DNA from: Rhodoluna limnophila
Lineage (GTDB): Bacteria > Actinomycetota > Actinomycetes > Actinomycetales > Microbacteriaceae
DNA: 42,253 bases
Reading direction: 5' to 3'
Assembly (NCBI GenBank): GCA_945883505.1
Contig: CAMCXL010000002.1
Coordinates: 1 to 42,253, forward strand
This document shows, in pieces, positions 7,537 through 19,026 of the stretch (positions are counted from its first letter, which is position 1; each line of letters begins with the position of its first letter). Both the position numbers and the translations under genes were made by a program. The notes below the pieces were generated by a model. It worked only from the letters and a program-made list of their open reading frames with translations, made no database searches and had not been told where the DNA came from.

Positions 7537-8814
7537 CTAAAACAAAGGTTCCGGGTCTTTTGTGATGCTAGCCATCGGGAACATCGCTGACACCGTAAAT
7601 CCGATCCCGACAACCCGCTGAACCTCTAAGGATCCACCAAAGCTCTCAGCTCGCTCGCGCATGGCGGTAAGACCCGGGCCGGATACTTTCTCAAGCAATG
7701 AGTCAAGGTCTTGATCGGCATCGTATGGCAGGGGAAGACCGTTGGAGCCAAGGGTTGCCCGACGCACGACCTCAACCCCGTTGTCTTTGATCATCACCTG
7801 CAGTCCACTTTCCAACCAGAGAATCTCAACGGTGGCTTTGGTGCCGAGCGGATTATGTTGCTTGACGTTTTGCAGAGCCTCGTAGATGATTCGGTAAATG
7901 GCCAGCTCGGCTGACTCATCTAGTGAAAAACGGCTTCCAAAATTAGAAACGGCAACATCTAAGCCAGTTTCGCGCATGGTGGTAGCCAGTGATTCAAGGT
8001 CTTCAAGGGTTGGAAGGGTTGAAGAGGCTGCCGTTCCACGATTGATCATGTCAAATAGTCTTCGAAGTTCCGAGTGCGCGGATTTGGCACTAACGAGAAT
8101 TTTGTCTAATGCTCTAACTCCAGCTTCAGGATTTGACTTTGCTACGTAGAGCCCGCCCTCAGCGTTAGTGATTACCGAAGATAGTTTCTGAACCACGTTT
8201 TCGTTGATGTCTCTAGCGATTTCAAAACGCTTGGACTGCTCCGCAAGTTCAATTGAGAGTGCAAGCTGCCGTTCTTCAAAGACCAGTCGGTCAAATTCAG
8301 TACCGACGTGAATCAATCTGGTGATAAGCAACTGTCCAAGAATCCACATCAAAGTCACCAGGCTCACTGAGAGCGTAACCAGAGTTAGGAAGATAACCAC
8401 TCGGCCAGAGCTCTGGAGCTCAATTGATCCACCATAGACCGCAAGATCCAGCGTTGGATTGAAACTCAGGTTCGCCGCGAAACCAAGCCCACCAAGCACT
8501 GCAACCACATAGTTAATCTCTCGCCAGGGCTTTGCACTAAAAGCCCCCACGACAAAGGCAACTAGCGGTATTCCAAAAGAACCAAAAATGGGAAGCAGTG
8601 AGAAGCTGACCTGAATGGCGCTGGCTGTCAAAACCAGTGCTGAGGTTAGGTAGCTAAAGCGCCGAACAAATAGCAAGCTTGCCGCAATGGCTAAAGAGCC
8701 GAGCATTGCTATGGTTCCCTGGCTGAGCAGATCAAGCCCGCCCAGAACCAGAAAGACGGTAGCGGCTAACAAAAACTCCGGGAGCCACTTTCTTTGCTGG
8801 ATCCACCGAATCAT
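7537..8814 (-). CDS. NarL-family sensor histidine kinase-like protein lacking the phosphoacceptor histidine
   Basis: Residues 1-170 contain about six hydrophobic segments. A helix follows (about 175-260) that matches the HisKA_3 dimerisation domain, then a HATPase domain (about 295-415). The ATPase keeps its N box (EALQNVKQH, Asn316), G1 box (IKDNG) and G2 box (SGPGLTAMRERAESFGG). In HisKA_3 proteins the pattern is IARELHD. Here it reads IARDINE, so the phosphorylated histidine is Asn204 (codon AAC at 8205-8203, one base from CAC). The reading frame is otherwise intact. It is the first gene of a four-gene operon with the receiver protein and azlCD. It is likely a nucleotide-binding signalling protein that cannot autophosphorylate in the usual way. 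Confidence 0.82.
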   Translation of the reverse strand: MIRWIQQRKWLPEFLLAATVFLVLGGLDLLSQGTIAMLGSLAIAASLLFVRRFSYLTSALVLTASAIQVSFSLLPIFGSFGIPLVAFVVGAFSAKPWREINYVVAVLGGLGFAANLSFNPTLDLAVYGGSIELQSSGRVVIFLTLVTLSVSLVTLMWILGQLLITRLIHVGTEFDRLVFEERQLALSIELAEQSKRFEIARDINENVVQKLSSVITNAEGGLYVAKSNPEAGVRALDKILVSAKSAHSELRRLFDMINRGTAASSTLPTLEDLESLATTMRETGLDVAVSNFGSRFSLDESAELAIYRIIYEALQNVKQHNPLGTKATVEILWLESGLQVMIKDNGVEVVRRATLGSNGLPLPYDADQDLDSLLEKVSGPGLTAMRERAESFGGSLEVQRVVGIGFTVSAMFPMASITKDPEPLF

Positions 8815-8855
8815 CGGGACCTCCCTGAAATTGGCCTTTTGTCACTAGAAATAAT

Positions 8856-8931
8856 TGGCTCCCCGGCTTGGACTCGAACCAAGAACCTATCGGTTAACAG
8901 CCGATTGCTCTGCCAATTGAGCTACCGAGGA
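8856..8931 (-). tRNA. tRNA-Asn (GUU)
   Basis: The minus strand gives a complete cloverleaf. The acceptor stem pairs TCCTCGG with CCGGGGA (one T-G pair). The D-arm is AGCTCAATTGGCAGAGC, the anticodon loop is CTGTTAA with anticodon GTT, and the T-arm contains GGTTCGAGTCC. The discriminator is G and CCA is encoded at 8858-8856. It lies between the hydroxyacid dehydrogenase gene and the kinase-like gene. Confidence 0.97.
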
Positions 8932-8957
8932 ATGCTTGCGCAGCCTCCAACACTACC

Positions 8958-8980
8958 AAAAAATGGCCTCTCCAGAGGGC
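8958..8980 (-). terminator. probable Rho-independent terminator after the hydroxyacid dehydrogenase gene
   Basis: On the minus strand, immediately after the stop codon at 8982, GCCCTCTGGAGAGGC forms a short stem-loop followed by six T residues. The stem is only about four or five pairs with a bulge, so strength is uncertain. It would separate the long upstream operon from tRNA-Asn. Confidence 0.45.
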
Positions 8981-8981
8981 T

Positions 8982-9899
8982 TCAGTACCCCAGGCTGGGG
9001 TCTACTTCACCCAGCCACTCACCCTGGCCTAGAAAGGCCCGAACGTTGTGCTCCAAGCGGATTGCGAAGTGCCGCATCACAATCTCCTTGGTGTCGGCGG
9101 TGTGCGGGGTAACAATCAGATCGTCTCTTCCAAACATCGGATGACCAGCTGGAAGTGGCTCGGGGTCAGTGACGTCAACCGCCGCACCAGCCAAGAATCC
9201 TTTATCGAGAGCAGCTAATAGATCTGCTGTTTTTACGATTGGACCGCGGGCAACATTCACCAAAAAAGCCGAAGACTTCATTTTAGATAACAGCTCTAAA
9301 TCAAATAGGCCACTGGTTCGGTCGGTTAGGGCACACGCAATCACAACTAGGTCAGCAGTTGAAATCTTTAGCGGTAGCTGCTCTAGACCAAAAACTTCGT
9401 GAGCCAATTCAACTGGCTTCGAGGCATCGTTTCGACAAACCGAAATCTTGGCGCGAAATGGTTTTAGCATTCCGATCAACTCTTCGGCTATGCCTCCAGC
9501 ACCAACCAGCAAAACATTCGAGTCGTAGAAGCTCACAGCGGCCCGCCTGCCCCAACTTGATGCCTTTATCCGAACCGGAAGCAAGCGACCAAGCGCTAAG
9601 GCAAGCGCTAAGGCGTGCTCGGCAACCGGTTCCTTATAGGAACCCTTGGCGCTTGTGAATCGAACCGGGGCATCTAGTATCTTCGCGAAGGCATCCACGC
9701 CAGCAAATGGAAGCTGAACCCATTCCAGCTGCGGGTTCTCTGAGATCGTTGTTGCAAGACGATCAGCAGCTGAATAATCAGTCCAAATCAAGGCCCTAAC
9801 TGAAGGACTAAGTGGGGCAAGTTCCCCACCGGCTTTAGCAACTGCGACTTCGTAGGCTTCGAAGCTCTTGGGTTCAATCGCGACTAGGTTATTAGCCAC
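8982..9899 (-). CDS. D-2-hydroxyacid dehydrogenase family protein
   Basis: This NAD(P)-dependent enzyme interconverts 2-oxo and D-2-hydroxy acids; the natural substrate is not shown by sequence. The nucleotide-binding loop is LLVGAGGIAEEL. The catalytic triad is present: Arg in LVNVARGPIV, Glu in DVTDPEPLP and His in IVTPHTAD. At 305 residues it belongs to the shorter GhrA-like group. The GTG start at 9899 overlaps the dnaG stop by eight bases and follows an AGGAGT ribosome site, so it is translationally coupled to dnaG. Position at the end of the long operon suggests co-transcription. Confidence 0.9.
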   Translation of the reverse strand: MANNLVAIEPKSFEAYEVAVAKAGGELAPLSPSVRALIWTDYSAADRLATTISENPQLEWVQLPFAGVDAFAKILDAPVRFTSAKGSYKEPVAEHALALALALGRLLPVRIKASSWGRRAAVSFYDSNVLLVGAGGIAEELIGMLKPFRAKISVCRNDASKPVELAHEVFGLEQLPLKISTADLVVIACALTDRTSGLFDLELLSKMKSSAFLVNVARGPIVKTADLLAALDKGFLAGAAVDVTDPEPLPAGHPMFGRDDLIVTPHTADTKEIVMRHFAIRLEHNVRAFLGQGEWLGEVDPSLGY

Positions 9900-11745
9900 C
9901 CTGAAGACTCCTTCGGCGCTGTTCTATCGACATAAGCTCTTTTTGGACCTCGGCTATTTTGTCGGTAGCGGTTGGATCAAGCTGTCGAAGCACCGCCTGC
10001 AATGAAAGCTTCTGGCGGGTCAGTAAGTTAATGAATCCGCTGTTGACAACCCCCGACACATACCTAGCAATCTCCTCGTCGTTGCCTGCCGGTAGTTCTG
10101 TGGCGGCCAGGGATCTAAGGTTTCCGTGAAGCGCTGGGTCAACATTCTCGGCAATGGTTGCTAACCAGTTGGGAGAATCTTTGAATTCCAGACTCTTTAT
10201 TAGGCCAGTTGCGATTGCGGCGTGAACGCCGGCTATGAAATCCCCCGACACCAGTTCGGCCATCGCGTCTTTATCTACCTTAGAAGGCTGCTGGATGAGC
10301 ACTTCAAGTAGTTGCCTCTCAAATCTCACCACTGGATCTTTTAGATCCGGTGCTTGGAAGCTGGCTTCGACATTAGCTTCTTGCACCTGATCTTGGCGAA
10401 GCGGGGCAACGGCCTGAACTACTTTTTCCTTGATGGCACGGTCAACCAGGGCGGTCACCTCAGAAAGATCAAGATTTACCCAGTTGGCTAGCTCTCTTAC
10501 ATACACAGAGCGAAGAGCTGAGTCACGGATGGTTGCAATAACCGCCGCCGAGGCACGAGCTGCACCGACTCTTCCCTCAACGGATTCTAGATTGAAGTTT
10601 TTCATCTTCTGCCTAATTGCGAACTCGTAAATAGGTTTTTTGTTCTCAATCATGAGAACAACCGCTTCATCGCCTTTTTGAACTCTTAGGTCAGATGGAT
10701 CTAGACCGTCCGGGCCAACTGCAATAAAGCTGTTGGCGTGGAACTTATCGGCATCAGCGAAAGCTCGCATGGCAGCTTTTTGACCAGCTTCATCCGGGTC
10801 GAAAGTGAAGATCACTTCGGCTGGGGTATCGACATTGGCAGCTAGCATCCGATTCAATATCCTGATGTGCTCATCACCAAAGGCTGTTCCGCAGGTGGCA
10901 ACTGCAGTTGTAATACCCGCCAGATGGCAGGCCATTACATCGGTATATCCTTCGACCACCACAACTTTTTGAGATTTAGAAATATCTTTCTTCGCCAAAT
11001 CGATTCCATACAACACAGCCGACTTGTGATAAACCGGGGTCTCTGAGGTGTTTAGATACTTAGGTCCCTGATCATCGTCAAATAACTTTCTAGCTCCAAA
11101 CCCAATCACTTGGTTGGAGGTATCACGAATTGGCCAGATCAATCTTCCGCGAAATTTGTCGTAGAGGCCGCGTTCCCCCTTCGAGGAAAGCGAAGCGGTG
11201 ATCAACTCTTCCTCGGTAAAACCGGCAGCCTTGAGGTGATCGGTTAGGTTATTCCAGCCCTTGGGTGCAAAGCCAACTCCAAATAGTTCGGCGGCAGGTT
11301 TATCGAAGCCGCGGGATTTTAGAAAATCTCTTCCCGGGATAGCGGCATCGGTCATCAACTGATCCTGAAAATACTTTGCCGCCAACTGATTGGCTTCAAA
11401 GATTCTTGCCTTCTGGCCCTGGTCTGGGCCTTTAGCTCCGGCTTCATAGGTCAAAGTAAAGCCAACCTTGCCGGCTAAGTTTTCTACTGCCTCATAGAAA
11501 CTAAGTGATTCCATCTCCTGAAGGAATTTATAGACGTCGCCACCTGCGCCACAACCAAAGCAGTGATAGAAACCCTGCAGCGGACGAACATTAAAAGAAG
11601 GTGACTTCTCCTGGTGAAAAGGGCAGAGCCCCTTCAAGCTTCCGGCGCTGGCTGGCTTTAGGGCTACATAGGCCCCAACCACATCGGCGATATTTACTCT
11701 CGCCTTTACTTCCTCGATGTCTCGAGGGCTGATTTTCCCCGCCAT
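9892..11745 (-). CDS. dnaG: DNA primase
   Basis: Primase makes the RNA primers for chromosome replication. The N-terminal CHC2 zinc-binding domain has Cys41, His44, Cys62 and Cys65 (CPFHQEK and HCFGCGAGGD). The catalytic core shows GFGARKL and a TOPRIM domain with VVVVEGYTDVMA and the acidic IFTFDPDEAGQKAA. A helicase-interaction domain of weaker conservation fills the last 170 residues. The length of 617 residues is normal. It begins nine bases after dgt, a dgt-dnaG pairing common in actinobacteria. Confidence 0.97.
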   Translation of the reverse strand: MAGKISPRDIEEVKARVNIADVVGAYVALKPASAGSLKGLCPFHQEKSPSFNVRPLQGFYHCFGCGAGGDVYKFLQEMESLSFYEAVENLAGKVGFTLTYEAGAKGPDQGQKARIFEANQLAAKYFQDQLMTDAAIPGRDFLKSRGFDKPAAELFGVGFAPKGWNNLTDHLKAAGFTEEELITASLSSKGERGLYDKFRGRLIWPIRDTSNQVIGFGARKLFDDDQGPKYLNTSETPVYHKSAVLYGIDLAKKDISKSQKVVVVEGYTDVMACHLAGITTAVATCGTAFGDEHIRILNRMLAANVDTPAEVIFTFDPDEAGQKAAMRAFADADKFHANSFIAVGPDGLDPSDLRVQKGDEAVVLMIENKKPIYEFAIRQKMKNFNLESVEGRVGAARASAAVIATIRDSALRSVYVRELANWVNLDLSEVTALVDRAIKEKVVQAVAPLRQDQVQEANVEASFQAPDLKDPVVRFERQLLEVLIQQPSKVDKDAMAELVSGDFIAGVHAAIATGLIKSLEFKDSPNWLATIAENVDPALHGNLRSLAATELPAGNDEEIARYVSGVVNSGFINLLTRQKLSLQAVLRQLDPTATDKIAEVQKELMSIEQRRRSLQGG

Positions 11746-11754
11746 TAGCTAATC

Positions 11755-13011
11755 CTATTTTCCGACCAGCTCGGCGTGCAGGTTCAGTGCAGATACATCG
11801 GTCAGGGAAGCTACCTGATCTACTACCACCCGGTGTTTTTGAGCCTCGCTTTTGGCCTCATCCCAGACAGCTTTGCAGTAGTGATCGAGGTGTTTTCCGT
11901 TTGAAGCAAGTAGGGCATCTGCTAGTTCAGTCAGGACTTGTCTTTGCCAAATGTAGTAGGGCTGACGTTTTTCATCGGTCATCAAAAATACCGACACGGT
12001 TCCCTTAAGGACCGCTATTTCGGAACGAACATCTCCCGGAATCGAAAGCTTGCCGTTATATCGAACCAAGTGTTCTGAGCTATTGGCGGCAAGGGTGTTA
12101 GAAGTTGATCTTCCAACGAAAGAACCGATTAGATAACTGGTTAGGTTTTTCAAGGTGGCCTGATCGGCTAACGATGAGGAGTAGCTTGTGAGCCAGTAGA
12201 GATTGGAGCTTAGGCGCTCAAAGGCTGAGCCAATGTCCGAGATCGAAAGCTCCGGGCCTGCCCAACTTTGAATCTTGGTAAAGAACTCTTCGCGGTTCGT
12301 GCTGGAATTTAGCTTTGCTAGGTCAACGTATCCAGAAACAACCGCGTCTTCAAAGTCGTGTACCGAGTAAGCCACATCATCGGCAAAATCCATTACTTCA
12401 GCTTCGATGCACTTACTCGAATCAAGAGCTCCTTGGCGAAGAAACTCAAATACCTCTTTATCATCTTGGTAGTAGCCAAACTTTACAGATTGATTTCCAC
12501 CAGCTTCTGCAACACCCTCGGCTATCCCCCAAGGGTACTTGCAGGACGCATCAAGGCTTGCTCGGGTTAGATTGAGCCCCCTGGTTTGACCCGTGCTGTC
12601 AATTACCTTCGGTTCAATTCGAGAAAGCAGTCTCAGAGTCTGAGCGTTACCCTCGAATCCACCAAAATCTTCAGCCCATAAACTCAGAGCCTTTTCTCCG
12701 TTATGGCCAAAAGGGGGATGTCCGAGGTCGTGTGCCAAACAGGCGGTGTCCACAACATCTGGATCAACTCCAAGAGCTTGTGCCATCTCGCGGCCGACTT
12801 GAGCCACCTCGAGTGAATGTGTGAGACGAGTTCTAGCAAAATCTCCATTGGTTGGAGAAAGAACCTGGGTCTTAGCCCCGAGTCTTCGAAGCGCCGAGGA
12901 GTGCAACACCCTGGCGCGGTCTCGGGCGAACTCTCCACGCTTGGCTGACAGGGTTCGATCTTCTGGAACAAATCTTTCCAGATCACTTAGGACATAACCG
13001 GGAGTAATCAT
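11755..13011 (-). CDS. dgt: deoxyguanosinetriphosphate triphosphohydrolase-like HD protein
   Basis: This HD-domain metalloenzyme hydrolyses dNTPs to nucleoside and triphosphate and so limits the dNTP pool. Metal ligands are His65 (RTRLTHSLEVAQ), His94-Asp95 (CLAHDLGHPPFGHNGE) and a later Asp in FADDVAYSVHDFEDA. At 418 residues it matches the actinobacterial Dgt form. The ATG at 13011 follows the dusB stop with no gap. It belongs to the dusB-dgt-dnaG run of the long operon. Confidence 0.93.
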   Translation of the reverse strand: MITPGYVLSDLERFVPEDRTLSAKRGEFARDRARVLHSSALRRLGAKTQVLSPTNGDFARTRLTHSLEVAQVGREMAQALGVDPDVVDTACLAHDLGHPPFGHNGEKALSLWAEDFGGFEGNAQTLRLLSRIEPKVIDSTGQTRGLNLTRASLDASCKYPWGIAEGVAEAGGNQSVKFGYYQDDKEVFEFLRQGALDSSKCIEAEVMDFADDVAYSVHDFEDAVVSGYVDLAKLNSSTNREEFFTKIQSWAGPELSISDIGSAFERLSSNLYWLTSYSSSLADQATLKNLTSYLIGSFVGRSTSNTLAANSSEHLVRYNGKLSIPGDVRSEIAVLKGTVSVFLMTDEKRQPYYIWQRQVLTELADALLASNGKHLDHYCKAVWDEAKSEAQKHRVVVDQVASLTDVSALNLHAELVGK

Positions 13012-14187
13012 CTAGCCTCCCGAGACGCTTAGCTCGGCCTCGAGAAGAGAATGTCTTGCTGATTCACCAAGTTCTCTTGAATCCAACCAGTGCTCTGGAA
13101 GAGCGCAGCTTTTTACTGAGCCGGCACGACCTCTTGGACCCTCGGCCTCTTCACCTGGATATGGCATCGAGCGATCCAGGGTTCCAAGAATCTGATCCAT
13201 GTGTTCTAGATTTTCAACACTGGCAAGCGACGCTCTAAACTCTCCACCCACCGGGTAGCCCTTGAAGTACCAAGCGACGTGTTTTCTTATGTCTCGGCAG
13301 GCCCTTAGTTCATCTTCGAAAAAATCAACCAGTAAAACTGCGTGCTTCTTGAAAGCATCCGCTACCTCACCCAAGTTGGGCTGAATCTGCGAGTAGTCAA
13401 TCTCGGCGCTTGGATTGGCTAAGTATTTCCTGAATGCGTTTTCCAAATCAGCAAACAGCCAAGGCCTTCCAAGGCAGCCTCTTCCAACCACCACACCATC
13501 AACGCCGGTTTGCTTCATCATGTTTACGGCATCTTCCGCACTCCAGATGTCTCCGTTTCCTAGCACCTGCACATCAGGTAGAGCGGCTCTCAGTTCGGCA
13601 ATTGCGTCCCAGTCAGCCTTGCCGGAATAGTAGTCGGCTGCTGTGCGGCCATGGAGTGCAACGGCCACAACACCTGCGTCCCTGGCGGCTTTACCGGCAT
13701 CTAAAAAAGTCAGGTGGTGGGAATCAATACCTTTTCGCATCTTCACCGTCACTGGAATACTGCCAGCTGCCCTAACGGCAGATTGGACAATTGCCTCGAA
13801 TAGATCCTTTTTCCAAGGTAGGGCTGCTCCCCCGCCCTTACGTGTGACCTTTGGGACTGGGCAGCCAAAGTTTAGATCGATATGGTCAGCCCGATCTTCG
13901 GCGACCAGCATCGAAACAGCATCCCCAATAGTTTTTGGATCCACACCGTAAAGCTGAACCGAACGAACCTTCTCAGATTCATGATGACCGATTAATCTCA
14001 TGGATTCCTCGGTTCGCTCAACTAGAGCGCGGGAGGTGACCATCTCAGAAACATAAAGCCCGCCGCCAAACTCCTGACAGAGTCTGCGATAGGCGGTGTT
14101 GGTTATGCCGGCCATTGGTGCGAGCACCACGGGCACATCAATGGCGATGTTGCCATAGGTTAGAGCCGGTTTCTTTGTCACCTGCAT
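13012..14187 (-). CDS. dusB: tRNA-dihydrouridine synthase (DusB type)
   Basis: This FMN-dependent enzyme reduces uridines in the tRNA D-loop. Characteristic segments are VVLAPMAGITNTAYRRLC, the active-site LNFGCPVPKVTRKGGGAAL with catalytic cysteine, and VTVKMRKGID. Later come LHGRTAADYYSGKADW and the FMN-phosphate site LGNGDIWS / GVVVGRGCLGRPWLF. The length of 391 residues fits the actinobacterial members, which carry an extra C-terminal helical part. It lies ten bases after glyS and directly before dgt. Confidence 0.94.
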   Translation of the reverse strand: MQVTKKPALTYGNIAIDVPVVLAPMAGITNTAYRRLCQEFGGGLYVSEMVTSRALVERTEESMRLIGHHESEKVRSVQLYGVDPKTIGDAVSMLVAEDRADHIDLNFGCPVPKVTRKGGGAALPWKKDLFEAIVQSAVRAAGSIPVTVKMRKGIDSHHLTFLDAGKAARDAGVVAVALHGRTAADYYSGKADWDAIAELRAALPDVQVLGNGDIWSAEDAVNMMKQTGVDGVVVGRGCLGRPWLFADLENAFRKYLANPSAEIDYSQIQPNLGEVADAFKKHAVLLVDFFEDELRACRDIRKHVAWYFKGYPVGGEFRASLASVENLEHMDQILGTLDRSMPYPGEEAEGPRGRAGSVKSCALPEHWLDSRELGESARHSLLEAELSVSGG

Positions 14188-14197
14188 GATCTAGAAG

Positions 14198-15574
14198 TTA
14201 GACCAACTTCTCAGCCAGATAGCCCTTGAGCTTATCCAGTGATACCCGGGACTGCGCCATACTGTCACGCTCTCTTACCGTGACCGCCTGATCCTCCAGA
14301 GACTCGAAGTCCACGGTGATACAAAACGGCGTACCGATTTCATCTTGTCTGCGGTATCTGCGACCGATGGCTCCGGAGTCATCGAAATCAATGTTCCAAC
14401 TTCCACGAAGGTCGGCAGCCACATTTCTAGCTACCGGAGATAGGTCTTCGTTCCTGGAAAGCGGCAGTACCGCAGCCTTCACCGGAGCAAGGCGGTAGTC
14501 AAGTCGAAGGACCGTGCGAACATCAACTCCGCCCTTGGTGTTTGGTGCTTCATCCTCGGCATATGCATCCACCAAAAAAGCCATCAGCGATCTTGTAAGA
14601 CCAGCAGCTGGCTCGATTACAAACGGGGTCCATCTCTCACCCTTGGTCTGATCGAAGTAGCTAAGGTCTACCCCTGACTCGCGCGCGTGGGTTGATAAAT
14701 CGAAATCGGTGCGGTTGGCAACTCCCTCTAGTTCTCCAAATTCACTGCCTTGGAATCCGAAGCGGTACTCGATGTCTACGGTTCGTTTTGAGTAGTGCGA
14801 GAGCTTATCCTTGGGGTGCTCAAACAGACGCAAGTTTTCCGGGTTAATACCTAGATCGATGTACCAGTTGTAGCGCTCCTGAATCCAATACTCGTGCCAG
14901 GTTTCGTCGGTTCCAGGCTCAACAAAAAACTCCATCTCCATCTGCTCAAACTCACGAGTTCTAAACACGAAGTTTCCAGGGGTGATCTCATTTCTAAAGC
15001 TCTTACCGATTTGTCCGATACCGAAAGGAGGCTTCATGCGTGCCGCGTTCAAGACATTCGCGAAGTTTACGAAGATTCCCTGGGCAGTTTCTGGCCTAAG
15101 GTAATGAAGTCCCGACTCGTCTTCAACCGGTCCAAGATACGTCTTTAGTAAGCCATTAAACATCTTCGGCTCGGTCCAGACATCCTTTGTTCCACAATTA
15201 GGGCAGGCGATGTCCTTCATTGACTCCGGAGCGCGGCCCTTTTTCTCTTCGAAGGCTTCCTCGAGGTGATCTTGTCTAAATCTCTTGTGGCAGCTGGTGC
15301 ACTCAATAAGTGGATCAACAAACTCCTTGACGTGGCCGGAGGCCTCCCAGACTCGCCTTGGCAAGATAACGGAGGAATCTAAACCCACAACGTCTTCGCG
15401 GCTGTTCACTATCGAGCGCCACCACTGGCGCTTGATGTTCTCTTTAAGTTCTACGCCGAGTGGTCCATAATCCCAGGCCGAGCGGGTTCCACCGTAAATT
15501 TCCCCGGCGGGAAAGACAAATCCCCTGCGCTTGGCGAGGGAAATTGCCGAATCTAGGCGGTTGGTCTGTGCCAC
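14198..15574 (-). CDS. glyS: glycyl-tRNA synthetase (dimeric, eukaryote-like class II type)
   Basis: This enzyme charges tRNA-Gly. It is the single-chain type of actinobacteria: [14 protein letters not shown], a zinc-ribbon-like insertion with CTSCHKRF and CPNCGTKD, class II motif 2 ([23 protein letters not shown]) and motif 3 ([19 protein letters not shown]). The anticodon-binding domain is at the C-end. I choose GTG at 15574 (458 residues) because GGAG lies six bases before it. A TTG at 15586 would add four residues but lacks a clear site. No T-box is visible in the 54-base gap upstream. Confidence 0.95.
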   Translation of the reverse strand: MAQTNRLDSAISLAKRRGFVFPAGEIYGGTRSAWDYGPLGVELKENIKRQWWRSIVNSREDVVGLDSSVILPRRVWEASGHVKEFVDPLIECTSCHKRFRQDHLEEAFEEKKGRAPESMKDIACPNCGTKDVWTEPKMFNGLLKTYLGPVEDESGLHYLRPETAQGIFVNFANVLNAARMKPPFGIGQIGKSFRNEITPGNFVFRTREFEQMEMEFFVEPGTDETWHEYWIQERYNWYIDLGINPENLRLFEHPKDKLSHYSKRTVDIEYRFGFQGSEFGELEGVANRTDFDLSTHARESGVDLSYFDQTKGERWTPFVIEPAAGLTRSLMAFLVDAYAEDEAPNTKGGVDVRTVLRLDYRLAPVKAAVLPLSRNEDLSPVARNVAADLRGSWNIDFDDSGAIGRRYRRQDEIGTPFCITVDFESLEDQAVTVRERDSMAQSRVSLDKLKGYLAEKLV

Positions 15575-15628
15575 GGTGAACTCCAAGTTTGGACTAGTAA
15601 ATGGCCCGAATCTGGACCAGACAACAGT

Positions 15629-16408
15629 TTACTTGGCCCGCTTTGGCTTCGGGTTATCGATTGCACCACCGAAGCGGCGCTGCCTGGTTGAATACTCGCC
15701 TATCGAGGCCCACAGCTGGGTCCTGTCAAAATCAGGCCAGAGCACCTCGCTAAACACCAGCTCCGCGTAGGCACTTTGCCAGAGCAGGAAGTTGGATATG
15801 CGCTTTTCACCGGATGTTCTGATGAATAGGTCCACATCTCCAAGTGGATAAGTCGAAAGAAGCTTTCCGAAGCTTTTTTCGGTGACGGACCCTGGTTTTA
15901 GCTTTTTCTTGGCTGCTAGCGCCGCAATCTGGTTGACCGCATCAACGATCTCAATTCTTGAACCGTAGTTCACGCACATGGTCAAAACCAGTCCCTTGTT
16001 CTTCTTGGTCATCTCCTCAGCGGCTTCCAACTCGTCAATCACGCTAGCCCAGAGTTTTGGTCTTCTGCCAACCCAGCGAATTTTCACACCCCAGTGATTG
16101 AGTTGATCTCTTCTTGCTCGCAAGACATCTTTGTTGAATCCCATCAGAAAACGCACTTCCTCGGGAGAACGCTTCCAGTTCTCAGTCGAAAATGCAAAAA
16201 CAGAAAGCTCGCTGATTCCAGCTTCGATGGCTCCGGCCACAACATCAAGTAGGGCAGCTTCGCCGGCTTTGTGTCCTTCGATACGAGTCAGTCCGCGCTT
16301 ATTTGCCCAGCGACCGTTGCCATCCATCACGATTGCAACGTGCTTTGGAACTTTGCCAAACTTTGGGGGCTTCAAGCCCTTTTTTGAAACGGACAAAAAA
16401 TCCATCAT
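15629..16408 (-). CDS. uppS: isoprenyl (undecaprenyl or decaprenyl) diphosphate synthase
   Basis: This cis-prenyltransferase makes the long-chain polyprenyl diphosphate used as lipid carrier in wall synthesis. The active-site [13 protein letters not shown] contains catalytic Asp29. [13 protein letters not shown] and the terminal [19 protein letters not shown] and [14 protein letters not shown] match the family. The ATG at 16408 overlaps the recO stop as ATGA and follows GGAAAG. An earlier ATG at 16456 would add 16 unconserved residues. The recO-uppS order is standard in actinobacteria. Product chain length is not readable. Confidence 0.95.
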   Translation of the reverse strand: MMDFLSVSKKGLKPPKFGKVPKHVAIVMDGNGRWANKRGLTRIEGHKAGEAALLDVVAGAIEAGISELSVFAFSTENWKRSPEEVRFLMGFNKDVLRARRDQLNHWGVKIRWVGRRPKLWASVIDELEAAEEMTKKNKGLVLTMCVNYGSRIEIVDAVNQIAALAAKKKLKPGSVTEKSFGKLLSTYPLGDVDLFIRTSGEKRISNFLLWQSAYAELVFSEVLWPDFDRTQLWASIGEYSTRQRRFGGAIDNPKPKRAK

Positions 16409-17130
16409 GCTCTTTCCACGTGCGGCATGGACTTTAGCCCCCGCTCGATGTGCCACTGACTGTACGCAGCAACAATACCCGAAGCGCTGGAGCGAGCCTG
16501 ATCGCTTGCTGTCTCGGCAAGGTCCCAGTCGCCTGAAAGAAGGGCACCAAGTAAATCGCTGGTGTCTGTCGAGATGGCAACTGCACCGATTGGCTTACAG
16601 TTCTGGCAAACAACTGATCCGACCTGCATTACAAAAGCCGAATGAGGCCCCATTGCCTCACACCTGGCACAGTTGTCAAAACTTGGCGCCCAGCCGGCAA
16701 TGGCAAGTGCTCGAAGAAGGTAGGAATCCAAAATTAAGGATGAGTCATGTTCTTTGCCGGCTAACGAGCGTAAAGCACCAACCAGTAAAAGATATTGCTG
16801 CGGAGATGATTCTTCTGAGGTAAGTCTTTCGGCTGCTTCAACCATGGCGTTTGCTGCTGTAAAGGCTCCGTAGTCCTCAATTATTTGTCCGCCGTAAGAA
16901 CCAATGGTTTCTACTTGATTCACGATGTCCAAAGACTTGCCTTCGTAAAACTGAGCATCGACAACCATGAACGGCTCTAGCCTGGAACCAAACTTCGATG
17001 CGGTTCTTCTAACCCCTTTGGCCACGGCACGAATCTGACCGCGGTAGCGCGACAACAAAGTCACGATACGGTCTGCTTCACCCAGTTTTTGGGTTCTAAG
17101 CACAACTGCTTCATCTCGGTAAAGGGGCAC
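16405..17130 (-). CDS. recO: DNA repair protein RecO
   Basis: RecO helps load RecA onto SSB-coated DNA in the RecFOR pathway. The N-terminal OB domain begins [24 protein letters not shown]. The C-terminal zinc site shows two CxxC pairs (CARCEAMGP and VVCQNCKPI). The length of 241 residues is normal. The start is GTG at 17130, which gives the standard family N-terminus. It lies 35 bases after leuA; that gap contains a small perfect inverted repeat CCAGTA/TACTGG. Confidence 0.93.
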   Translation of the reverse strand: MPLYRDEAVVLRTQKLGEADRIVTLLSRYRGQIRAVAKGVRRTASKFGSRLEPFMVVDAQFYEGKSLDIVNQVETIGSYGGQIIEDYGAFTAANAMVEAAERLTSEESSPQQYLLLVGALRSLAGKEHDSSLILDSYLLRALAIAGWAPSFDNCARCEAMGPHSAFVMQVGSVVCQNCKPIGAVAISTDTSDLLGALLSGDWDLAETASDQARSSASGIVAAYSQWHIERGLKSMPHVERA

Positions 17131-17165
17131 CTATCCAGTATCTACTGGCTAATCCCAAGAACGTC

Positions 17166-18967
<1,802 letters not shown>

Positions 18968-18983
<16 letters not shown>

Positions 18984-19015
18984 CCACTAAGTAGTAGCTC
19001 GAAGAACACGTTCAT
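18968..19015 (-). CDS. leuL: leuA leader peptide
   Basis: This 15-codon open reading frame, MNVFFELLLSGRDEA then TAA, lies between era and leuA. It has three consecutive leucine codons (CTA CTA CTT, 18997-18989). The codons that follow form the 5' arm of the attenuator hairpin. No clear ribosome site precedes the ATG. Its role is to sense charged leucyl-tRNA by ribosome position; the peptide itself is unlikely to act. Confidence 0.75.
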
Positions 19016-19026
19016 AACGCTAGCAC

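Noticed and set aside
12315-12575. Antisense open frames over dgt
   Set aside because: They are shadows of the dgt coding frame with no ribosome site or family features; the same applies to similar antisense frames elsewhere.
14166-15628. Possible T-box leaders before glyS or leuS
   Set aside because: The gaps upstream (about 54 and 65 bases) are too short and lack T-box sequences.
17135-17148. Perfect CCAGTA/TACTGG repeat between leuA and recO
   Set aside because: The two-base loop and six-base stem with no T run do not support a terminator, and no regulator is suggested.
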